A DNA stretch of 64,000 bases, from assembly GCF_014694405.1 (NCBI RefSeq), contig NZ_JAAUWV010000005.1, positions 1 through 64,000 on the forward strand, read 5' to 3'. The stretch is from Pseudoalteromonas sp. S16_S37 (GTDB lineage Bacteria; Pseudomonadota; Gammaproteobacteria; Enterobacterales; Alteromonadaceae). The notes under the pieces are model-generated. The model had not been told where the DNA came from. It worked only from the letters and a program-made list of their open reading frames with translations, and made no database searches. Positions 1-9,108 of the stretch are shown in pieces. Position numbers and translations under genes: made by a program. Within the stretch, counting starts at the first letter, position 1. Each line of letters starts with the position of its first letter.

Positions 1-109
1 CGTCCGCCGCTCGTCATCTTCTAGCAAGCTAGAAATGTTACCGCTCGACTTGCATGTGTTAGGCCTGCCGCCAGCGTTCAATCTGAGCCATGATCAAACT
101 CTTCAATTA
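1..109 (-). rRNA. rrs: 16S ribosomal RNA, 5' end (partial)
   Basis: The reverse complement reads as the canonical start of bacterial 16S rRNA: the AGAGTTTGATCATGGCTCAG primer-site sequence, then the ATTGAACGCTGGCGGCAGGC block and the V1 hairpin region with GCTAGAAGAT. Only the first ~109 bases are inside the window; the rest of the rRNA operon continues to the left. The mature 5' end is set at about base 109 by comparison with the E. coli 16S start. Confidence 0.97.
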
Positions 110-317
110 AAAGTTTTTTGAAACCGTAGTTTCGTGCTCATTGAATTCTGATTTTGATATCTTTCGATATCGAATTGACTGTGTTGAAACAAGTAAACTT
201 GTTTCCGTTGGTCACTCAGTTCAATTGAGACTCTAAATTTGTTTGCGTCCCTACCTAAGTAGTTCTGCTGTTAGAACTCAATCTGTACGAGTGCCCACAC
301 AGATGATTGCTTCATAT

Positions 318-329
318 TTTTAAAGAACA
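318..329 (-). promoter_or_regulatory. boxA-like antitermination site in rRNA leader
   Basis: On the minus strand the leader reads TGTTCTTTAAAA, close to the rRNA boxA consensus TGCTCTTTAACA bound by NusB/S10 for rRNA antitermination. It lies between the promoters and the 16S gene, the expected place. Confidence 0.7.
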
Positions 330-372
330 GTGCGATGATTCAGCGCTTGGCTTCATCTCGCTAGGGGTGTGC

Positions 373-400
373 ATTCTAAGCATTCCCTATTTTTTGTCAA
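373..400 (-). promoter_or_regulatory. rRNA operon promoter P2 (proximal)
   Basis: Minus strand: -35 TTGACA (395-400), 16-base spacer, -10 TAGAAT (373-378), followed by a GC-rich stretch (GCACACCCC) typical of stringently controlled rRNA promoters. It sits about 265 bases upstream of the mature 16S end. Confidence 0.8.
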
Positions 401-508
401 CACTTAATTTTTAAGATTTCAAAAGAAGTTTAAACATTAAGTTTTACTCGACGCTGACTCGCTGTTGCTTTGCTTAAGTTGCTCAGCGCTCCGTGTCAGT
501 GGGTGCGC

Positions 509-536
509 ATTATAGGCAGCAAAAACTTTTAAGCAA
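509..536 (-). promoter_or_regulatory. rRNA operon promoter P1 (distal)
   Basis: Minus strand: -35 TTGCTT (531-536), 16-base spacer, -10 TATAAT (509-514), then GCGCACCC, a GC-rich discriminator. Upstream of the -35 the DNA from 541 to about 600 is rich in A- and T-tracts, consistent with an UP element. Together with P2 this gives the usual tandem rRNA promoter layout. The 110-744 interval holds leader, promoters and a terminator, and no credible gene. Confidence 0.8.
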
Positions 537-703
537 GCACTTTTTTGATAAAACTTAAAAAAAAACGCCAAAACGAACAAAAAAACAAACAAAAGCTACG
601 CAAAACAGTAGCAAAAGTGATTTTCCAGCCTTCGTTTTGTATTATTTTTACCCAGCCGGAGGTTAAGTATTATAGAAAAAAACAAAGATGCAAATTATTT
701 TTT

Positions 704-736
704 GAAAAATGCATACTCATAATGAGTATGCATTTT
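704..736 (-). terminator. rho-independent terminator of cnoX
   Basis: Perfect 14-base arms (706-719 and 723-736) around a TAA loop. On the minus strand the hairpin is followed by TTTTTC. It lies just after the stop of the thioredoxin-like gene and separates it from the rRNA promoters. Confidence 0.8.
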
Positions 737-744
737 ATGGAAGG

Positions 745-1602
745 TTAGTACAAAAGGCTATACAGCTTTCTTCTATAGGATGCTGCCAACGCGTCACCAT
801 CAGGCAATGAAGTAATTATGTCTAAGAAGTCTTGCTTTGCTGACATAAAATTCATATCGCGTTGCAAAATACTAAGCAATAGTGCCAATGCATCTTCTTT
901 TTTACCTGCCTCAGCAAGAACAGTAGCTAACTTTAACTTTATATCGTTATTATCAGGCTCCGCTTCAAGCGCTTCACTCAGCATTTTTATTTCGGGAGAC
1001 TCTTGTGCTTGCCTAGCCTGATCTAGTTTTGCCTGTAAGTTTTGAAAATACGCATCCTGTTCAGTTGCTACTATAGAGTTCAGTAATGCTTGTGCATCAT
1101 CTAGCTTTTGTATCTGAATACAGATGTTTGCTAAAACCAGTTTAACTCGCGTGTTATTCGCGTCGAAGTCGTAAGCTTGCTTAGCAAAGCCAAAAGCGGC
1201 ATTTAAATCATCATTCGCAAGCGCTTGTTTTGCTTGATCTAACAACAGCAACTCAGGTTTAGGCAAATGTTCAGCCAATGCTTTTTTGATTTCTTCTTCA
1301 CTTTGAGGACCTGCTAGCATATCAACTGGTGCACCATTTTTAAGCAGCACCAGAGTAGGCAAAGCCTGTAAACCAATTTGCTGTGCAAGCTGCGATGCCA
1401 GTGTTTGCTGAGTATCACAATCGACTGTCGCCACAACAATGTAAGACTCATAATTAGTTGCCAAATTACTTAATATAGAAGCCTGTGCTATACAGTCAGG
1501 ATTTTGAGCACTAAAAAAGGTTAATAGAATTAGCTTGTCTTGATTTTGCTCACCAAGCACTTGTTGTATGTTTTCGCTCGTTAATTGGATTTGGTTACTC
1601 AT
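745..1602 (-). CDS. cnoX: CnoX/YbbN-type thioredoxin-like TPR protein
   Basis: A 285-aa protein with an N-terminal thioredoxin fold (about residues 5-110, ending in the cis-Pro segment ALPTLVLLKNG) and a C-terminal TPR-like helical region (about 120-285), the architecture of E. coli CnoX (YbbN), a chaperedoxin that holds proteins during oxidative stress and works with GroEL and DnaK. The redox motif is not CXXC: the position holds N34-P-D-C37, one cysteine, comparable to the SQHC of E. coli YbbN. It is therefore expected to be a redox-poor holdase rather than a disulfide reductase. It lies between topB and a strong terminator, on the same strand as topB. Family assignment is firm; activity is inferred. 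Confidence 0.88.
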   Translation of the reverse strand: MSNQIQLTSENIQQVLGEQNQDKLILLTFFSAQNPDCIAQASILSNLATNYESYIVVATVDCDTQQTLASQLAQQIGLQALPTLVLLKNGAPVDMLAGPQSEEEIKKALAEHLPKPELLLLDQAKQALANDDLNAAFGFAKQAYDFDANNTRVKLVLANICIQIQKLDDAQALLNSIVATEQDAYFQNLQAKLDQARQAQESPEIKMLSEALEAEPDNNDIKLKLATVLAEAGKKEDALALLLSILQRDMNFMSAKQDFLDIITSLPDGDALAASYRRKLYSLLY

Positions 1603-1669
1603 ACTTTGCTTTATTTTTTGCGTATTTTGTTTTTATATTGAGGCGAAGGCACTAATTACAAGTCTAATC

Positions 1670-3586
1670 CTACGACTTCGCGGTATTTTTCCTACGCTTT
1701 TTAAATCGGCGTTTGTTATTTGGCTTTGCAAGCCCCTTAAAACTTACATTTTTTGTTAAATGTGCAGTTGAGATAACTTCTCCGATTTGAGCTACGAGTG
1801 GCTCCATAAAATTTTGATAGTTACACTCTTTGTTGGCAATTTTAGCGAGATGTGATTCCCACAACGCCGTTCTATCCGGTAAAGTCAAAGCTTCAGGTAA
1901 CATATTTATCATAGTTCGGCCAACATCACTGCTTTTTATTAGTTTACCTTCGCGCTGTAAAAAGCCCCGTTTAAATAACAATTCAATGATCCCTGCACGT
2001 GTTGCTTCAGTGCCTAATCCATCAGTCTCTTTGAGGATTTTTTTTATTTCCGAGTCTTTTACATATCGGCTAATACCTGTCATGGCAGCCAAAAGTGACG
2101 CATCGGTATAATATTGTGGAGGTTGAGTATGCTTTTCTTGTATTTGCGCATCGTGACAAAGTAACCGTTGTCCTTCTACTAACGGAGGCAAAAAGGTAGA
2201 TTCTGATTCCTCATTGAGCCTTTTCTTGCCAAACAATACTTTAAAACCTTCATTTGTTACCTGCTTCGCTTTGGCAATAAACGTCCCACCGGCAATTGAA
2301 AATTCAGCCACGGTTTCATTATAACTGTAGGCAGGGTAAAACTGAGCAACATACATGGTACTGATGAGCTCGTAGATCTGCTGTTCATATTGGCCAAGCT
2401 GTGCTGATTTTAGTTTTTTACTTGTTGGTATGATTGCATGATGCGCAGCCACTTTTTTATCGTTCCAACATTTAGATTTTATGGATAAGTCGGCATTATC
2501 AACGTTGCCTTTATCACAGCCATTGTTGTTGGTTATTGCGGATAAAACTTGCGCGGCTTCATAAAAGTGCTCATCTGGTAAATAGCGATTGTCTGAGCGC
2601 GGATAGGTTATCAACTTATGCTTTTCATATAACCCTTGGCATACATCCAACACTTGCTGTGCCGACATGCCATATCGTTTATTCGCGTCTATCTGCAGTG
2701 CAGATAAATTGTAAGGCAGTGGTGCAGATTGTGTTTTTGGCTTCTTTGTTAATTTAACAACTTCAGCACGCTGCCCTTTAATACGAGACGCAACGTTTTG
2801 TGCAAGCGCTTTTACCAACACTCGTTTTTCTTCATCCATATATGGCTGGCATGCTTCGCTGGGTTGCCACTTAGCAATCACAGGTTGCTTTTCATCGGTG
2901 TACAGATGGGCAAACACTTCGTAAAAAGGTTTCGAGACAAATTCTTCTATTTCTTTGTCTCTTTTTACAACCAGCCCAAGCACTGGCGTCTGCACCCTTC
3001 CCACAGATAATACGCCTTGATATCCCGCTTTTTGCCCTGTTAATGTGTAAGCTCTGGTAAGATTCATACCGTATAACCAATCTGCCCTAGCTCGAGCTAA
3101 AGCTGATACGCTAAGTGGTATAAACAATTGATTAGATTTTATTGCGGCTAAAGCACGTTTAACCGCATCAACATTTAGGTCGCTAACAAGTAAACGTTGT
3201 ACATTTTGCTTTTGCGACGAATTCAAGCCAACATGCTGAAGTACTTCATCAACAAGTAATTGCCCTTCTCTATCTGGATCTCCTGCATGCACAATAATGC
3301 TGGCACGCTTAATTAACTTTGTTAATACGCTCAGTTGTTTTTTAGTTTTAGCTTTTGCTTTAAATTGCCAATGTGAGGGTACTATCGGAAGATCTTCATA
3401 CTGCCACTTCTTGTACTTTGAGTCGTAATCTTCAGGCTCAGCTTGCTCTAACAAATGGCCAATACACCAAGAAACAATACTGCCATCACCAGCCTCAATA
3501 AACCCATCTTGCTTTGTATGTGGCTTAGGAAGCGCCTCTGCAATGGCTCTTCCTAAAGAAGGTTTTTCAGCAATATATAGTTTCAT
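1670..3586 (-). CDS. topB: DNA topoisomerase III
   Basis: A 638-aa type IA topoisomerase that relaxes and decatenates DNA through a 5'-phosphotyrosine link. Visible features: N-terminal TOPRIM domain opening with MKLYIAEKPS, the acidic metal-binding DPDREGQ at about 103-109, and the active-site segment LITYPRSDNRYLP with the catalytic tyrosine at residue 328, the same position as in E. coli TopB. The protein ends with a short basic tail (RRFKKRRKN) that may bind DNA; there are no C-terminal zinc-finger cysteine clusters of the TopA kind. Length fits TopB (about 650 aa). It is followed on the same strand by cnoX after 67 bases. Confidence 0.96.
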   Translation of the reverse strand: MKLYIAEKPSLGRAIAEALPKPHTKQDGFIEAGDGSIVSWCIGHLLEQAEPEDYDSKYKKWQYEDLPIVPSHWQFKAKAKTKKQLSVLTKLIKRASIIVHAGDPDREGQLLVDEVLQHVGLNSSQKQNVQRLLVSDLNVDAVKRALAAIKSNQLFIPLSVSALARARADWLYGMNLTRAYTLTGQKAGYQGVLSVGRVQTPVLGLVVKRDKEIEEFVSKPFYEVFAHLYTDEKQPVIAKWQPSEACQPYMDEEKRVLVKALAQNVASRIKGQRAEVVKLTKKPKTQSAPLPYNLSALQIDANKRYGMSAQQVLDVCQGLYEKHKLITYPRSDNRYLPDEHFYEAAQVLSAITNNNGCDKGNVDNADLSIKSKCWNDKKVAAHHAIIPTSKKLKSAQLGQYEQQIYELISTMYVAQFYPAYSYNETVAEFSIAGGTFIAKAKQVTNEGFKVLFGKKRLNEESESTFLPPLVEGQRLLCHDAQIQEKHTQPPQYYTDASLLAAMTGISRYVKDSEIKKILKETDGLGTEATRAGIIELLFKRGFLQREGKLIKSSDVGRTMINMLPEALTLPDRTALWESHLAKIANKECNYQNFMEPLVAQIGEVISTAHLTKNVSFKGLAKPNNKRRFKKRRKNTAKS

Positions 3587-3693
3587 TGAATTGGGTTAAC
3601 CTGATAACTGTATAAATAAACAGTTATAATAAGCTAAGCAAGAAAATTATTCCAGTATGAATGCTTGGCTGGCTATTGATAAAGGGGTTATGC

Positions 3694-3719
3694 GCTGCGT
3701 ACCTAGTTCGGCACGCAGC
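3694..3719 (-). terminator. hairpin after the chemoreceptor gene
   Basis: Ten-pair stem (3694-3703 with 3710-3719, one G-T pair) and a six-base loop directly downstream of the chemoreceptor stop codon. No T-run follows on the minus strand, so intrinsic termination is uncertain; it may instead stabilise the 3' end of the mRNA. Confidence 0.4.
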
Positions 3720-3726
3720 AGTCAAA

Positions 3727-5829
3727 TTATCTAGTTTTAAGAAGGTTTAATTGAGTATGCTTTTGCTCGACTATTTGTGTCATTTTACTCGCTGCCTGTT
3801 CAACGAGATCTGCTAATTGCGAAAGCTCCATCGCCGCATCAGCAATACCCGTTGTGTTGGTATTGATTTCCTCTGTGACCACGCTTTGCTCTTCTGCTGC
3901 GGTTGCTATTTGAGTAACCTCATTAGAAATACTAGATAGCATAGCAACCATACTCCCCATGGCGTCGGCCGATTCTTTACAGTAAGACACAGCCTGTTCA
4001 CCTTGAGCAACTGAGTTTTCAATGATGTTTTCTGACTGATGAACTTCGTGAGTTAAATTATCTATCAACTTACTGATATCGTTGGTTGAGTCATGCGTTT
4101 TAGAAGCTAAAGCCCGAACTTCATCAGCGACCACCGCAAAGCCTCTTCCTTGCTCGCCAGCCCGCGCGGCTTCAATTGCCGCGTTAAGTGCAAGTAGATT
4201 GGTTTGCTCGGCAATCGCTCTGATCACATCTAATATCTGTGAAATATCTGCACTACGCTCAACTACTTTTGTGATAGCTTGCTTTGCGTCTGAAACTTGA
4301 GACGCCATTTTTTGTACCGTATGTGTGGTTTTTACAATACTCGACTCACTCATTTTTACTTGGTTAGCTGCTTCATTCACGCTATGAGCAGCTTGTTCAG
4401 ATGAGCGAGCAACTTCAGATGCCGTAGCGCTCAGCTCGTTAATGGCAGCCACAACACTATCAATTTCGTTATGCTGATTTGCTACTTTATTTTTGATGTT
4501 AATAGCTAATTCTGTGGTTTCAAATGACTGTTGGTAAGATTGCTCTGCAAGCTTCTTCAAATCGTCAATCATGTTGCGCAGCTTATGCGTAAATGAATTA
4601 AAGCCTTTGGCGAGCGCGATTAATTCTCCATGATGACTGACTTCCAATTCATGCGTAAGGTCACCTTCGCTACTGGCTAAGTTTTCTATACGCTGCTGAA
4701 TATGCGTCAAAGGTTTTATGATGGTATTTATCAAAACCACCGCTATCGCTATTCCAATTAATGCAATAACAACACCAACGACTAACATGGTTTGGCTTAA
4801 CGAGTTAGCCGACTTTTCAAGCTCACTGGCTAAAGAGGTGGCACGCTCAAGCACTACGTCTTTAGGTACCTCAATCAGTAAAGACCAAGTAGTATTTGCC
4901 AACTCAATATCAATAGGCACTGCAACTGCGATATCGTCGCCAATTTCAACAACGTCCTTGGAGCTGTGCAGCCCTAACAGCCTTTGCGCTCTTGAGGCTG
5001 ACATAGACTCCTTTAATGGTCTTGCCAGCTTGGCGTAATGACTAGAGCCAACAACCAAGCCTAGTTCGCTAAGCAAAGTTACCTTGGCTGCCCCTTGGTA
5101 CAAGGAGCTAGATAGTTCTTCCACTTGTTCCTGAAAAATTGGTAGATTAACATCTACTCCCACTAAGCCAACGAAGCGTCCATTTGCTTGCACAGGCACC
5201 GTCAATGAAGTCATCAATGTGCCATCATACAAGTAGGGCTCCATTATGCAGGGTTTATTTTTATCGCGCGCACACAAATACCACTCAGCTTCTCTAAGAC
5301 CAAACTCATTTCTAGCTGCTAAGTATTTGTCAGCAGCTGCGGCAACCTTTTGCTGATTTATTCCCGATGAATCTCGCGTAAAGTAGATCTCTAAAGTACC
5401 ATCACCAGAGACAGAGTGACTCGCTCCTGCTCTGTATTGAGCATCTAGGTTGTCATACCCGTTTGCCTCAAATTGTGCATACATAGAAGAGACAAACTTA
5501 TTTTGCTGTAATGCGCCCGCAACTGCTCTTTGTACCACATCACGAGATAGAGGCTGAGTTTGTGCGCTATTATTTAACACTCCAGCAAACGTATAAGGCA
5601 CCCTGTAAGCCTCATTTATAAATCCAGCGACCCGCTGTGCATAAAAGCTTCCTTGAGCTATTAGACTACGTTGTGCCTCATCATATATCGCGCTCTGTAC
5701 TTGCTTATTTTGTTTCTCATTTTGCGCGCCTAAATTAAGCCACATATATAACGTGAGCAACATAACTAAAGAGGTCAGTAAAGCACCGACAAATACAAGT
5801 AGCTTGCTTTTTATAGATGTGTGATTCAT
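3727..5829 (-). CDS. methyl-accepting chemotaxis protein (Cache type)
   Basis: A 700-aa transmembrane chemoreceptor. N-terminal membrane segment at about 10-30, a large periplasmic region (about 31-340) that looks like a double Cache ligand-binding domain (segment [11 protein letters not shown] and following), a second membrane helix at about 345-367, a HAMP linker ([18 protein letters not shown]), and the cytoplasmic signalling domain with the highly conserved hairpin tip around [20 protein letters not shown]. No C-terminal NWETF-like pentapeptide for CheR/CheB tethering is seen. It is a lone gene, with no che genes nearby, so its ligand cannot be deduced from context; Cache receptors often sense amino or organic acids. 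Confidence 0.95.
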   Translation of the reverse strand: MNHTSIKSKLLVFVGALLTSLVMLLTLYMWLNLGAQNEKQNKQVQSAIYDEAQRSLIAQGSFYAQRVAGFINEAYRVPYTFAGVLNNSAQTQPLSRDVVQRAVAGALQQNKFVSSMYAQFEANGYDNLDAQYRAGASHSVSGDGTLEIYFTRDSSGINQQKVAAAADKYLAARNEFGLREAEWYLCARDKNKPCIMEPYLYDGTLMTSLTVPVQANGRFVGLVGVDVNLPIFQEQVEELSSSLYQGAAKVTLLSELGLVVGSSHYAKLARPLKESMSASRAQRLLGLHSSKDVVEIGDDIAVAVPIDIELANTTWSLLIEVPKDVVLERATSLASELEKSANSLSQTMLVVGVVIALIGIAIAVVLINTIIKPLTHIQQRIENLASSEGDLTHELEVSHHGELIALAKGFNSFTHKLRNMIDDLKKLAEQSYQQSFETTELAINIKNKVANQHNEIDSVVAAINELSATASEVARSSEQAAHSVNEAANQVKMSESSIVKTTHTVQKMASQVSDAKQAITKVVERSADISQILDVIRAIAEQTNLLALNAAIEAARAGEQGRGFAVVADEVRALASKTHDSTNDISKLIDNLTHEVHQSENIIENSVAQGEQAVSYCKESADAMGSMVAMLSSISNEVTQIATAAEEQSVVTEEINTNTTGIADAAMELSQLADLVEQAASKMTQIVEQKHTQLNLLKTR

Positions 5830-6050
5830 GAGTTTCCTTCTTTATAAATGCAAACAACCAGCTTGGCGAAAGTACGTCAATTTAAACAGGTCAAATTTGT
5901 CTCTGCCAAGCTTGCACATTGGAAAGTTCAAAACGAGACTTACCATGATTTGAATGAGATCAGGTTATTAGACAACTTTTTGATTTTACTCTTATTACAC
6001 AGCACAACATAAAGCACACTAATGTGCAAGTCCGTACATTGAGTAAAACA

Positions 6051-6084
6051 AAAAAAGGTACGACTAACGATCGTACCTTTTTTT
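6051..6084 (-). terminator. terminator of the mrp operon
   Basis: Seven-base arms GGTACGA (6057-6063) and TCGTACC (6071-6077) flanked by an A-run and a T-run, giving a U-tail in both directions. It lies 16 bases after the mrpG stop. The remaining 5830-6050 interval upstream of the chemoreceptor shows no gene. Confidence 0.85.
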
Positions 6085-6099
6085 GTTTGGTGTGAGATA

Positions 6100-6432
6100 T
6101 TACACGTCATCTTCTATCTTATCTTTCCCAGAAGTGCGTTCGATGCTTTTGAGCTTATGATGAATTGCCGATTTGATCAGCATGTAACCACTGATAGGAG
6201 CGGTCAATAACAAGAAAATTGAAATCAATATTTCTTTGGCACTAACACCATCTTGAAGCTGGCTGAAGTAAATCATTGCCGCTGTTAATAAGCTGGCCAT
6301 GCCTAATGTTGTAGCCTTTGTAGGCCCATGTAAGCGCATAAAAAAATCGGGCATTTTTACTAAACCTATTGACCCTACTAGCACAAAAAAGCCGCCTATC
6401 AGTAATAATATTGAAATTATCCATTCAGACAT
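6100..6432 (-). CDS. mrpG: Mrp Na+/H+ antiporter subunit G
   Basis: A 110-aa membrane protein with three predicted helices (about 5-25, 40-60, 65-90). The pattern ILLLIGGFFVLVGSIGLVKMPDFFMRLHGPTKATTLG is characteristic in pieces of MrpG/MnhG/PhaG: G-I-VR/K-MPDFxxRLH and the following TKAxTLG. It ends with a charged tail (SIERTSGKDKIEDDV). It is the last gene of the mrp operon, nine bases after mrpF and followed by a terminator. MrpG is a small structural subunit of the heteromeric antiporter in the inner membrane and has no known independent activity. Confidence 0.9.
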   Translation of the reverse strand: MSEWIISILLLIGGFFVLVGSIGLVKMPDFFMRLHGPTKATTLGMASLLTAAMIYFSQLQDGVSAKEILISIFLLLTAPISGYMLIKSAIHHKLKSIERTSGKDKIEDDV

Positions 6433-6441
6433 ACTACCCCC

Positions 6442-6711
6442 TTATTCGATTATATCGCCACGCAGCAAGTACTTGCATACAGCAACGGTACTTACAAATC
6501 CTAACATGGCAATCAATAATGCGGCTTCAAAATACAAACCAGTCCCCATGCTCATACCATATAAAATGATTAACGCAATGCTATTAATGTACATGGTATC
6601 AAGCGCCAAAATGCGATCAGGCACCGACGGACCCACCACTAAGCGCCATAAATTTAGCAACAATGATAAACCTATCATCGCAAACACAATCAAAATTACA
6701 GTCTCTAGCAT
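6442..6711 (-). CDS. mrpF: Mrp Na+/H+ antiporter subunit F
   Basis: An 89-aa protein with three transmembrane helices. The motif VVGPSVPDRILALDTMYIN matches the MrpF signature (GPxxxDRxxAxDxxxxxxI). It overlaps the end of mrpE by seven bases, indicating translational coupling, and precedes mrpG. It belongs to the multi-subunit cation/proton antiporter complex. Confidence 0.92.
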   Translation of the reverse strand: MLETVILIVFAMIGLSLLLNLWRLVVGPSVPDRILALDTMYINSIALIILYGMSMGTGLYFEAALLIAMLGFVSTVAVCKYLLRGDIIE

Positions 6712-7241
6712 TGAAAAATCTCCTTAAGCGGCGCTTCATAACGTTGCTTAATGGTTTTAACCAGCTTTTCTTCATCTTCTAAGTTCAGAACATGGATTAA
6801 CAAGTAGCGTTGCTTTGGTTTATCGCCATCAGGTAAAGACTCTAGCCAAGGATAAACTTCAGCACTAACCGTTCCCGGTGTCAAAGATACGGTGCTGGCC
6901 AAAATCGTAATAGGCATACTATGAGATAAGTCTAATGGCACCTTAATAAAACCAGGGTTTAACCTTTTTGTTGGGCCTAAAATCAACAGAGCAACTTGGA
7001 CATTCGCGGTAATTATGTCATACAAAACCAACAGCAGATGACGTATTGCTAAGCCTGGCTTTAATATCAAGGGTTGTTTTGTACGAAACGGTTGAGTTAC
7101 TAAAGGGATCACAATCGCTAATATCAAGCCAAGCAAAATATGCCCTGCAGATACACTATTGTTAAGCAGCAACCATACGAAAAACAACATAAGGCTTCTA
7201 AACGGAGTAGGTAGCCAAGAAAAACGAGCATCTAAGCGCAT
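6705..7241 (-). CDS. mrpE: Mrp Na+/H+ antiporter subunit E
   Basis: A 178-aa MrpE/PhaE family protein. N-terminal membrane helices (about 15-60), then the conserved cytoplasmic half with the family pattern SLTPGTVSAEV and a following HVLNLED segment. The start codon shares one base with the mrpD stop (TAATG). In studied systems MrpE helps assembly and stability of the complex and is required for full antiport. Confidence 0.93.
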   Translation of the reverse strand: MRLDARFSWLPTPFRSLMLFFVWLLLNNSVSAGHILLGLILAIVIPLVTQPFRTKQPLILKPGLAIRHLLLVLYDIITANVQVALLILGPTKRLNPGFIKVPLDLSHSMPITILASTVSLTPGTVSAEVYPWLESLPDGDKPKQRYLLIHVLNLEDEEKLVKTIKQRYEAPLKEIFQC

Positions 7242-8761
7242 TACTGTGCTCCTTCTAAAACAACACTGAGGTTATTTGCAAAATTATGCAGCTCAGTTGC
7301 AGTCATCAACGTATATTCAGTTAAAGGGCCAGCAAATATGACCATTACAGGAGATGCAATAAGCAACATCGCTAACGCACAATATTGCGCTGGGTGAACC
7401 TGGTTCTGCTCAGCAGCATCGGCCGTTTTCGCCGTTGTATTATGCCAAAATAACGTACTACCCGTTTTTGACAGTGACAGCAAAACTGCAAGACTGGCTA
7501 GCAGATACACAGGCCAAAATACAATCGCCTGATCGGTTTCATAAGTCGCTCTTAATAACCAAATCTTTGCTACAAAACCTGATAGAGGGGGCATACCAAT
7601 AACTGTAATAGCAGCTATTAAAAAGCCTCCCCCCAGTAACAGTGGTTGTGCGACCGGTCGGCCCGCGGTGATCCTATCGCTCACCTTACCTCTTTGGCGG
7701 GCAATAAGATCAGCAAGTAAAAATAATGCAGCGCTCACCAAAGTTGAGTGAACTAGATAGTATATCGCAGCGGCACTGGCCTGGATTGACTGTACTGCCA
7801 CAAGCGCAACCAAAGTACCAACAGATACAATAACCAGATTTGCAGTTAATTTTCGTAAGTCCTGACTTGCCAAAACTCCAATTGAACCCACAAAAATAGT
7901 GGCTATGGCGAGCCACCATAACCAGTTTTGAGCCATAAGGCTTAACTCACCAGCATGTTCACCAAACACGAGGGTATATACCCGCATCATTGAGTAAACA
8001 CCCACTTTAGTCATAATCGCAAACAACGCAGCAACCACAGGCATAGCCGTTGCGTAGGTGTTAGGCAACCAAAGATGAAGTGGCAACAACGCCCCTTTAA
8101 GGGCAAAAACAACCAATAATAATAAACCGCCAATTTTGGCCAAATAAATGTCGTCACCTTGTAAAGTAGTCACTTTATTAGCCATATCTGCCATATTAAG
8201 TGTGCCTAGTACTCCATAGAGTGTACCTAGCGCTATCAAGAAAACAGCAGAGCCCACTAGGTTCATAATCACATACTGCAATGCAGCGCGCGTGTTATGT
8301 TTATCTCCCCCATGCATTAACAAAGCGTACGATGCTATCAACAGCACTTCAAAAAATACAAACAAGTTAAACATGTCACCGGTCAAAAACGCGCCGTTTA
8401 CACCTAGCAGTAAAAATTGCAGTAATGGATGAAAAAATGCGCCTTTTCCATCATCACCAGCACATGCATAAAGCGCACAGGCCATGCCTAGAAAAGACGT
8501 GAGACTCACTAGTAAAACCGACAATGGGTCAGCAACCAGAACAATACCAAATGGTGCTGACCAATTACCTATCGCATATACCTGAGCGCCACTAGATGTG
8601 ACTTTTGCCATTAACGCAAGTGATGCGATAAGCGTGATTGCTGAGAAAACAACAGATGCAATTCTTCTGATTGGCAAGCTTTTACCACATGGCGGTAAAA
8701 GTAGAACAACCCCTGCCAGCATTGGCAGAAGAATTGGTAAAGACGTCAAATGCTGGATCAT
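7241..8761 (-). CDS. mrpD: Mrp Na+/H+ antiporter subunit D
   Basis: A 506-aa polytopic protein (about 14 helices) of the complex I NuoL/M/N-like antiporter family. Family features seen are ALLPLHLWLPNTYATAMPVV with the conserved lysine and histidine region, and YLVHSTLVSAALFLLADLI. It is one of the two large ion-translocating subunits, the other being MrpA. The start overlaps the mrpC stop by four bases (ATGA). Confidence 0.95.
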   Translation of the reverse strand: MIQHLTSLPILLPMLAGVVLLLPPCGKSLPIRRIASVVFSAITLIASLALMAKVTSSGAQVYAIGNWSAPFGIVLVADPLSVLLVSLTSFLGMACALYACAGDDGKGAFFHPLLQFLLLGVNGAFLTGDMFNLFVFFEVLLIASYALLMHGGDKHNTRAALQYVIMNLVGSAVFLIALGTLYGVLGTLNMADMANKVTTLQGDDIYLAKIGGLLLLVVFALKGALLPLHLWLPNTYATAMPVVAALFAIMTKVGVYSMMRVYTLVFGEHAGELSLMAQNWLWWLAIATIFVGSIGVLASQDLRKLTANLVIVSVGTLVALVAVQSIQASAAAIYYLVHSTLVSAALFLLADLIARQRGKVSDRITAGRPVAQPLLLGGGFLIAAITVIGMPPLSGFVAKIWLLRATYETDQAIVFWPVYLLASLAVLLSLSKTGSTLFWHNTTAKTADAAEQNQVHPAQYCALAMLLIASPVMVIFAGPLTEYTLMTATELHNFANNLSVVLEGAQ

Positions 8762-9108
8762 GCTTTACCCTTTTTGTTATTTTTAACTGTCTCTTGCCCA
8801 TTAACATGATCGTTGCCCAAGTCTGCACGACCACGAATAGCCAATATCACTACGAATGCCGTCATTGCAAATCCAATTACGATTGCAGTAAGCACCAAAG
8901 CTTGCGGCAACGGATCAGCATATTCATTTGAGTAACCAAGAACTGCAGCCTTATTTAGCGCCAATCTACCTGATGAAAACAAGAATAGATTAACTGCATA
9001 AGACAACATAGTTAAACCAAGTACCACTGGGAACGTTCTTGCACGCAAGATTAAAAACACGCCGCAGGTTACTAACAACCCAACACAAGATGCATATAAC
9101 AATTCCAT
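8758..9108 (-). CDS. mrpC: Mrp Na+/H+ antiporter subunit C
   Basis: A 116-aa NuoK-like subunit with three helices: about 3-22, 28-48 and 72-92. The NuoK/MrpC-type core LGLTMLSYAVNLFLFSSG and DPLPQALVLTAIVIGFA are clear. The C-terminus carries a lysine-rich tail (KNNKKGKA). The start shares a base with the mrpAB stop (TAATG). Confidence 0.94.
   Translation of the reverse strand: MELLYASCVGLLVTCGVFLILRARTFPVVLGLTMLSYAVNLFLFSSGRLALNKAAVLGYSNEYADPLPQALVLTAIVIGFAMTAFVVILAIRGRADLGNDHVNGQETVKNNKKGKA

Noticed and set aside
545-748. 67-codon plus-strand frame in the rRNA upstream region
   Set aside because: It consists of A-tracts of the UP element and the terminator hairpin of cnoX, is lysine/asparagine-biased, and has no ribosome-binding site.
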